Assembly (NCBI RefSeq): GCF_030269925.1
Contig: NC_085128.1
Location: 8,558,501 to 8,622,500, forward strand
DNA: 64,000 nucleotides
Direction of reading: 5' to 3'
Source of the DNA: Bombyx mori
Lineage: Eukaryota > Arthropoda > Insecta > Lepidoptera > Bombycidae
Shown: positions 60,901 through 64,000 of the stretch, in pieces
Position numbering within the stretch: position 1 is the first letter of the stretch
How the letters are laid out: each line of letters begins with the position of its first letter
Notes under the pieces: generated by a model
Database searches by the model: none
The model's input: only the letters and a program-made list of their open reading frames with translations
What the model was told of the DNA's origin: nothing
Program-made: the position numbers and the translations under genes

Positions 60901-61341
60901 ATTTTTCAGGGTCCTCATATGAATGTTCAAAACTACTTATCCCAGGATGGTCGATCGGCGACGCCTTACCCTATGTATGGCGACTCTTCGTTTAATGGAG
61001 AAAGCGGTGCTAGACATGGAAACTCAACAGAGTACACCGTGTCTGAGTCGCGTGCAGAAATGGTTCGGTCAGAACGCGAACGCTTGCACACTGAGACAAG
61101 GCGATCTCCCCCAGAAGAGAAACGTCCACCGCTGGTACCATTACCGGCATTTCAACAAGCATTTGGCTCCACCGAAATAGGAAAGTTTGCCGAGGCATTT
61201 AGTCGTGCTGAAATCGCACTGGACGATGTTCCCGGTGATAACTTTTCTTACGATTCATTTCAAGAGTGGGATGGCCCGCTGGAGCCCCACTGGTCTTCTC
61301 AACCAACCTCACGCGAGATTAAATGTGAAGAAAATTATTAA
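45931..61341 (+). CDS. Unknown Tyr/His-rich, likely nuclear protein
   Basis: Coding exons are 45931-46141, 53866-53969, 59303-59374, 59959-60078 and 60910-61341 (312 aa). GT-AG introns have phases 1, 0, 0 and 0, and all five exons read open. Residues 1-70 are rich in Tyr, His, Gly and Ala (YAPVPYAPYAHGYYAPHAHD). Exon 2 (71-105) holds the basic segment YGVYASKEARVRRALARREQ. Exons 3-4 contain CGMNNRGSAYCEPHMWTPYQ and Gly/Trp-rich sequence. Exon 5 has a Glu/Arg-rich stretch, then LPAFQQAFGSTEIGKFAEAF and an acidic end with DSFQEWDGPLEPHW. No signal peptide, membrane segment or classical DNA-binding domain is visible. The basic patch and aromatic/acidic regions suggest a transcriptional cofactor (inference). 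Exon 1 could be preceded by non-coding exons. Introns 1 (7.7 kb) and 2 (5.3 kb) contain GC-rich islands that may be alternative promoters. Confidence 0.8.
46715..47950 (+). mobile_element. Helitron-type element with internal satellite
   Basis: Starts TCTAATATATAAAATTCTCG and ends ACGTTTGCCGGGTCAGCTAG before a target T. The head contains CGAAACGGCTTGACCGATTT, and the motif AATCGGC..CTATTTTTCAT occurs near both ends of the interior. Four tandem units lie inside (separate entry). Open frames at 46772 and 47533 are low-complexity. It sits in intron 1 of the 45931 gene. Confidence 0.65.
46960..47370 (+). repeat. Tandem units of about 125 bp in the Helitron
   Basis: About four units, each marked by CCCCTCTACGATCAACCCCT or a variant (near 46965, 47093, 47222 and 47345), followed by ATTTTTTATTTGTTAATTAT and a T-rich half. 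Units diverge by a few bases and one gap. Confidence 0.7.
47958..48147 (-). repeat. 3' LTR of the Gag-protease element
   Basis: 190 bp. It contains AAAAATAAAACTCGTGTGCC on the plus strand; element ends are AGTGGG and CCCACA. The sequence just before it in element orientation (GGGTAGGAATGGCCG) is a weak candidate polypurine tract. Confidence 0.92.
48213..49682 (-). CDS. Gag-protease polyprotein (489 aa)
   Basis: Capsid-like Gag region at about 20-190 (YPILEFFDEFEDVADL, RLIYAKKLLGGTAKLFLRSI). A short internal duplication DFRKKLDIYS/DFRKKLDVYS lies at about 167-188. Two CCHC zinc knuckles follow: 221-234 (CX2CX4HX4C) and 240-253, for RNA packaging. A retroviral-type aspartic protease has its catalytic DTGS at 289-292 and a later IIGNPILREF, the usual flap/ILG region. 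Four EDYKKL-like repeats lie near 405-440. The ATG context is simple and the frame is uninterrupted, ending 66 bp before the 3' LTR. No pol enzymes follow. Confidence 0.92.
   Translation of the reverse strand: MPPKKNNDNDEREDVEVHISFRDLEQSMSPFTGDDTYPILEFFDEFEDVADLMKWTKVERLIYAKKLLGGTAKLFLRSIGRVKDYPTLKEALIEEFGPKVNSAKIHKKLISRKIKNDETIQQYFLVMKEIALHGRVDDAALMEYVIDGINDPDSNKAILYGATDLKDFRKKLDIYSDFRKKLDVYSDFQKKKSTLSYHQAVPQVNVEPGTSSSRKPHFKRCYNCGDLDHQSPGCTKGIKCFKCNEFGHKGNECKNDDKKSLIIQKKNEEEKIPYKKVLLNGTEMVAFIDTGSDANLIIQSEFEKIENYIQHYDKNSEVRLTGIANKEVLIKGVFTTQLQIDDAVTDIKFYIVEDDIIPVKLIIGNPILREFEVKFTRNGIIMEKIPLCAIVVEKDEVKEDYKKLKLRKEDYKKLEKEDYKKLEKEDCKKLVKVPYQNHLTQNRILYKEKNGSSFIAVPKKMEKEIIRENHRRGRLKVEDWEWRRSDTYD
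50015..50032 (-). promoter_or_regulatory. Primer-binding site matching tRNA-Pro
   Basis: The element strand reads TGGGGGCTCGTCCGCGAT, six bases after the 5' LTR. This is complementary to the 3' end of tRNA-Pro (including CCA) at 17 of 18 positions, with one mismatch near the inner end. It marks the start of minus-strand DNA synthesis. Confidence 0.8.
50039..50228 (-). repeat. 5' LTR of the Gag-protease element
   Basis: 190 bp, identical by eye to the copy at 47958-48147. It should carry the element's promoter. Adjacent flank TATATATTAG contains the TATA duplication. Confidence 0.92.
50440..50760. other. GC-rich island in intron 1 of the 45931 gene
   Basis: Contains CGAGGGGCGCGGGGAGGAGC and CCCCTCGCCGCGTCGC. 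Open frames on both strands (68-83 codons) show no domain. It could be an alternative promoter or first exon of the 45931 gene; no splice donor tied to a plausible start was identified. Confidence 0.3.
51045..51720 (-). mobile_element. LINE ORF2 C-terminal fragment (RTE-like)
   Basis: The minus strand encodes, with frameshifts, RRVLEYFGHVTRKDGNNLER, LIVTNKVDGKRAR and then DQIRTALDFTFHNALHTARD with RKIVRKKVLPKG. This is the tail of a LINE reverse-transcriptase protein of a kind common in Lepidoptera. It is 5'-truncated and inactive. Clade is from memory. Confidence 0.65.
52968..53179 (+). mobile_element. Helitron-type element (short)
   Basis: Contains ACTACGCAACGGATTTTGAT and ATAGATAGAGTGATTAAAGA and ends CGAAGCGAGGGCGGGTCGCTAG before T. 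The start is approximate (TCACTACATAGTATAAAAC). A frequent lepidopteran repeat type; non-coding. Confidence 0.55.
53994..54246 (-). mobile_element. Helitron-type (Lep1-like) element
   Basis: Minus-strand sister of the copies at 20444 and 55169: CTAGATGACCCGGCAGACTT at its 3' end (plus reading) and AGACTAACGAACAGCAATTC at its head. It begins only 24 bp after the donor of exon 2 of the 45931 gene. Confidence 0.7.
54545..54835 (-). mobile_element. Degenerate LINE fragment related to 51045
   Basis: GGAGAGCATCGTAGACGGTG and GGTGGTGCGGATTTTTTC align with GGAGGGCATTGTGAAATGTG and AGCGGTGCGGATCTGGTC of the fragment at 51045-51720. It is heavily mutated. An 87-codon plus-strand frame over it is coincidental. 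Confidence 0.45.
55169..55464 (+). mobile_element. Helitron-type (Lep1-like) element
   Basis: Starts TCTGTATTTATATATAAAAA and contains GGCTGGACCGATTTGGCTAA and GATGTGTCCCCCGTCCGACG. It ends GCCAGGTCAGCTAG before T. This is the best preserved of the three sister copies. Confidence 0.72.
56690..56890 (+). other. GC-rich island in intron 2 of the 45931 gene
   Basis: Contains GGGCGGGGATGGCGCAGGGC, GGGCGCCGCGCTGATCGATA and a CACGTG-like TCACGTGG. It stands out from AT-rich flanks and ends near CAGATTTCTCGC. It may be an alternative promoter or enhancer; no ATG exon was identified. The flanks from 55465 to 57480 hold nothing else I can name. Confidence 0.3.
57480..57765 (-). mobile_element. LINE ORF2 C-terminal fragment
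   Basis: The minus-strand frame 57702-57508 reads TRIFNKLPIKILKTVDLQDF and then KRKLQVFLLDKAYYTMSEYL. This is the characteristic end (NKLP...FK..L...LL.KAYY..EYL) of jockey/CR1-type reverse-transcriptase proteins. The rest of the element is missing. Confidence 0.65.
57985..58105 (+). repeat. Dispersed repeat family, copy 2 (short)
   Basis: ACGTTTTTATTAGCTTCAGA then TTTGAATATGATTTTGACCC and GTGGTATACTTATT. It matches the first 120 bases of the repeat at 41661 and stops there. Confidence 0.6.
58360..58620 (+). repeat. Old Bm1-like SINE
   Basis: AGTGCCACAACCCTGCCTAT and GCCGTCATTTACGTTGTACA fit successive Bm1 blocks with strong divergence. Fragmentary. Confidence 0.4.
58904..59148 (-). mobile_element. 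Bm1 SINE (body and tail)
   Basis: Minus-strand copy close to consensus, from poly-T through GTGTTAAGTGGTTACTGGAG to AAGAGGTCCTACCACCAGT. It lies 155 bp before exon 3 of the 45931 gene. Confidence 0.9.
59402..59537 (-). mobile_element. Bm1 SINE, 3' half only
   Basis: Minus strand: poly-T, GATGGGTGGGCGAGCTCACA, ending after CCACCTTGAGACATGAGTTC. It is 28 bp past the donor of exon 3 and abuts the dispersed repeat at 59546. Confidence 0.82.
59546..59925 (+). repeat. Dispersed repeat family, copy 3
   Basis: Shares ACGCTTTTATTAGCTTCAGA, AACTCGAAATTTGGCATACT and AAGGACCGATGATAATTAAA with the copy at 41661. It contains AACTACTGATACCATCCACC and CGCGCTTTTTTACAATAAAA, which in copy 1 occur in the reverse sense, so the family has internal inverted blocks. 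It ends about 30 bp before exon 4 of the 45931 gene. Confidence 0.6.
60213..60665 (+). mobile_element. Full-length Bm1 SINE
   Basis: The only copy here with all parts in order: a tRNA-like head (GGCCTAAAGGATAAGACGTC, box B GTTCGAATCCCGC), a linker (CACGGTGAAGGAATAACATC), a body (TAGTGGTAGGATCTCTTGTG, CACCACCCTGCCTATTTCTG, AAGCAGTAATGC, ACATCAGGTGGGCCGTGAGT) and an A-rich tail AGCAATAAAAAAAAG. It sits in intron 4 of the 45931 gene, same strand. The minus-strand frame 60522-60196 is a by-product. Confidence 0.9.
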
Positions 61342-64000
61342 ATCGTCGTCTTCGTCCTAGCAAAATTTTAGAAATATTTGCCCGTTAGTTAATTAGACAA
61401 TTTTAGTTCCACCACGTTGTTGCCAAAAAATGTAGGGAGGAAGATTTCGGAATAGGTTTTAAAGATGGGAGCTAATGAATTTTACAAGAAATGATCAATC
61501 TAATAGTGGTGTGACGTATCTAAGTTAATACATGCCTATTTATAATTCATAATATAAAAGTAGAAAAAAATATTTAAGAATTCCCTTTAACTAGTTTTAG
61601 GTTGAATTAATGATAACAAAAATCGTTGGGGACGTTAAAGAGAAGTGCTAAGTACTGCATAATATAATATTATAATGTTAGTTTAACATAGTAAATCATG
61701 ACTCAATGTGCCTTTATTCGGAAATACCTACCGGAAATCGCGCGGCACTCCGCCCTTCTCTGATTGCAAATTGATATCTAGCGAAAATCCAATAGCAATT
61801 ATAGGGACCAACGTTTAGAAAATTATACACGATTCTCTCACATATTCGAATGCATAAAGGTCGGTTTTTGCTTAACCAAAACTACTTTTAAGGTTTAATC
61901 TCACGTTTTTTTATTGTCATCGTATTATTTCCGACGTTTTGAATACCACAATATTATCTATCTTACAGTTTTCGTGGTCACGGAAGACCTATGGACTGGG
62001 AACTAATATAATGACAATAAAAAACGTCAAATTAAAACTTAAAGTACTTTTATATATACGGACTCAAGAAAACAGAAGAAAACACTTTTTTTTTACATTT
62101 AGAATAATATACCAGCACGAATATAGTAGAACAGCTCTAAAAGTAACACAAGCAAACAACATAAATTTGGGGGAAACTATAGTTGTACAATATAACAAGC
62201 TGATTTGTGAACACAAGAAATACCTTGGAAGCGCTATGATACTTTCATTACCATTTTTCAGTACAGAGGGAGACTTTTCGCTCAAAGCGACAATTAAACT
62301 TTCATGTCTACGTCATTGAGTGCATAATGGGGTAAGAGGTGCCGCGCAATACTAAAATATATCGATAATAATATTAACATTCGAAAATTTTCAGGAACTA
62401 ATTGAGACAGTCATGTAAGTAGGTGTTAGATAGTTAAATTTGATAAACATTTTAAAGAGATTACTTATTGATAAAAATGCTTTTTAATATAAAATTTAGG
62501 GTCCAACAGTATAAATGATGATTTTAATTGTTTGTTACAATTAACATAAAAACTGGAATAAAGGGTGTGGAACCTTTAACAGATTTATCAAATATATGAC
62601 CCTTTTCTTTTCCAAGAATATTTTACAAACTGAAAATAAACACGTAAAATGTTTATTTACTGCGTTTCTTGTATGTTACGTCTTAAGATAGAAAGGTACA
62701 TGAATTTTTATTATTTTGGGTTGTAATTGAGCTTTGAGAACTTATACCTAATACGACAAATATGAAAATGGCCTTGTCGAAATAATAAATCTATAGTAAA
62801 ATAAAATATATTTGATTGAATTTTGAAAATATGATGTTAAAGTACAAATAAGTAGATAAATTAAATCTGATTAAAAAGATTATCTCAGATGCCTACTTCA
62901 CAATGCACTTGTTTCAATATTTCTAGTTAGGAGCACACCCTTGAATAATTTTTGATATTTATTTCCAATGAACATTTTAATACACCACTCTCACGTTTAT
63001 GGTCTGATAGAGCAGATTGAACATTTTTTGCTATTAAAATAAAGCGGTGCAATAATAATAACAATAACTTCCAGTCGTCTTCGTTTTAATATAGAAAAGA
63101 ACTATCATGCATCTATATTTACAGCTTCTTTCGAAAAGCCAGCAAAAAAATTGGAGTGCCTTACGTATTTAATATGATATGAAATTAGGATGGATGAATT
63201 TTATTCTAGTATAATTCAATGAAACACCATATAATTGTAGCATAATTGAAAACTCTTTTCAATGAAATTCATTGTTTAGGTACGGTAATGATTAGAACGA
63301 AGGTAATTTAATCATGATTATGTCTATATTACAAAAAAATATATAAATGAAAATAAGATATACATCGCTTTATCAGTGTGTTAATTACGTAAATGCACTA
63401 TTAATTGATATTTGGAAATTAATATCACGTTTTACGAAATTAAATGTCCATTGGGTAAATGAATGTACCTACTAAATTGAGCAAGTTTGAAATTGTGTTG
63501 TAAGAAATAACTTTATGTTATATGTTATAATTTTTTTTATAGAAAGAAAAGTAAAACTTAAGAAGAATTCCATAATATGTAAATTTACTGCATTTGAGTA
63601 TGTTTGTCGATGTTGGTAATACATAACAAATGTAGTCTGTGCCACATAATTATGTATATACAATATACATCTAATTAGATAGAACTATTGTTATAGTATT
63701 ATGATGGTAATAAATTTTACTGTAGACGGATGAATATCCATAATTAATATTTACATAAACAATTTAGGTGTTCACATATAGAGCTTCCCGAAATAACCCT
63801 CCTATTATTTGTCTACCACTCAGTAATCGAAACAAAAAACAATAAGTAAATTGTTCCACGGCAATCAATGTGAAGATAATTTTTCAATTTTTTAAACTTT
63901 ATCTCTTTTAAGCAATTTTATTATCTTCATTATCGTAACAATGAATTTGTAGATTTTATGTAAGCGAAAAATCGAGCGTTTTTTAAATAGTGGGCATCTG
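61342..64000. other. 3' UTR candidate and AT-rich flank
   Basis: AATAAA at 62557-62562 is a plausible end of the 45931 transcript, with others near 63035. A 126-codon frame at 61939-62319 has no recognisable motif and is probably 3' UTR. From about 62.6 kb to the edge I see only AT-rich sequence without gene or repeat signatures. Confidence 0.4.

Noticed and set aside
61939..62319. 126-codon plus-strand frame
   Set aside because: No recognisable motif; lies in the likely 3' UTR of the 45931 gene.

Overview
This window is nuclear DNA of a lepidopteran, almost certainly the silkworm lineage (Bombyx). It is AT-rich with split genes. It is full of Bm1-type SINEs, the 3' tails of a BMC1/jockey-like LINE, lepidopteran Helitron-type elements ending in CTAG, a mariner and a pogo-like element. 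No prokaryotic or organellar features are present. Family names were assigned by recognising sequence patterns, without a database search.

Four genes can be rebuilt exon by exon with consistent GT-AG sites and reading phase. (1) nudC lies on the minus strand at 29845-1940: 8 coding exons, 325 aa, complete. Its fourth intron is 21.3 kb (5340-26630). (2) Inside that intron, on the opposite strand, is a complete nested gene with its own TATA box and initiator (TSS near 11570, coding 11781-23985). It encodes a 197-aa protein with one transmembrane segment that I do not recognise. (3) A BTB/POZ gene with two C2H2 zinc fingers (31285-34126, 5 coding exons, 464 aa) is transcribed divergently from nudC. 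(4) A five-exon plus-strand gene (45931-61341, 312 aa) encodes a Tyr/His/Gly-rich, probably nuclear protein of unknown family. Its first coding exon follows a GC-rich island.

Region by region: 1-1.9 kb holds an old 1.19-kb TIR element and a GC-rich patch. 1.9-29.8 kb is nudC with the nested gene and many repeats. 29.8-31.3 kb is the divergent nudC/BTB interval. 31.3-34.3 kb is the BTB gene. 34.3-38.1 kb has a 276-bp MITE split by a hammerhead-containing foldback (Penelope-like) insertion, then a full-length but broken mariner. 38.1-45.3 kb is repeat-rich with no gene found. 45.3-62.6 kb is the fourth gene. Its first intron contains a 1.2-kb Helitron-like element with internal satellite repeats, followed 7 bp later by a young 2.27-kb LTR retrotransposon encoding only Gag-protease. 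From about 62.6 kb to the end I see no gene.

The most unusual item is the nested insertion at 35.0-35.6 kb. A 325-bp element has perfect 76-bp inverted arms, a hammerhead-ribozyme-like core and a 31-bp one-sided tail. It sits in a 276-bp MITE with a 12-bp target duplication. Removing insert plus duplication restores exactly the 276-bp length of an independent copy at 9683-9958.
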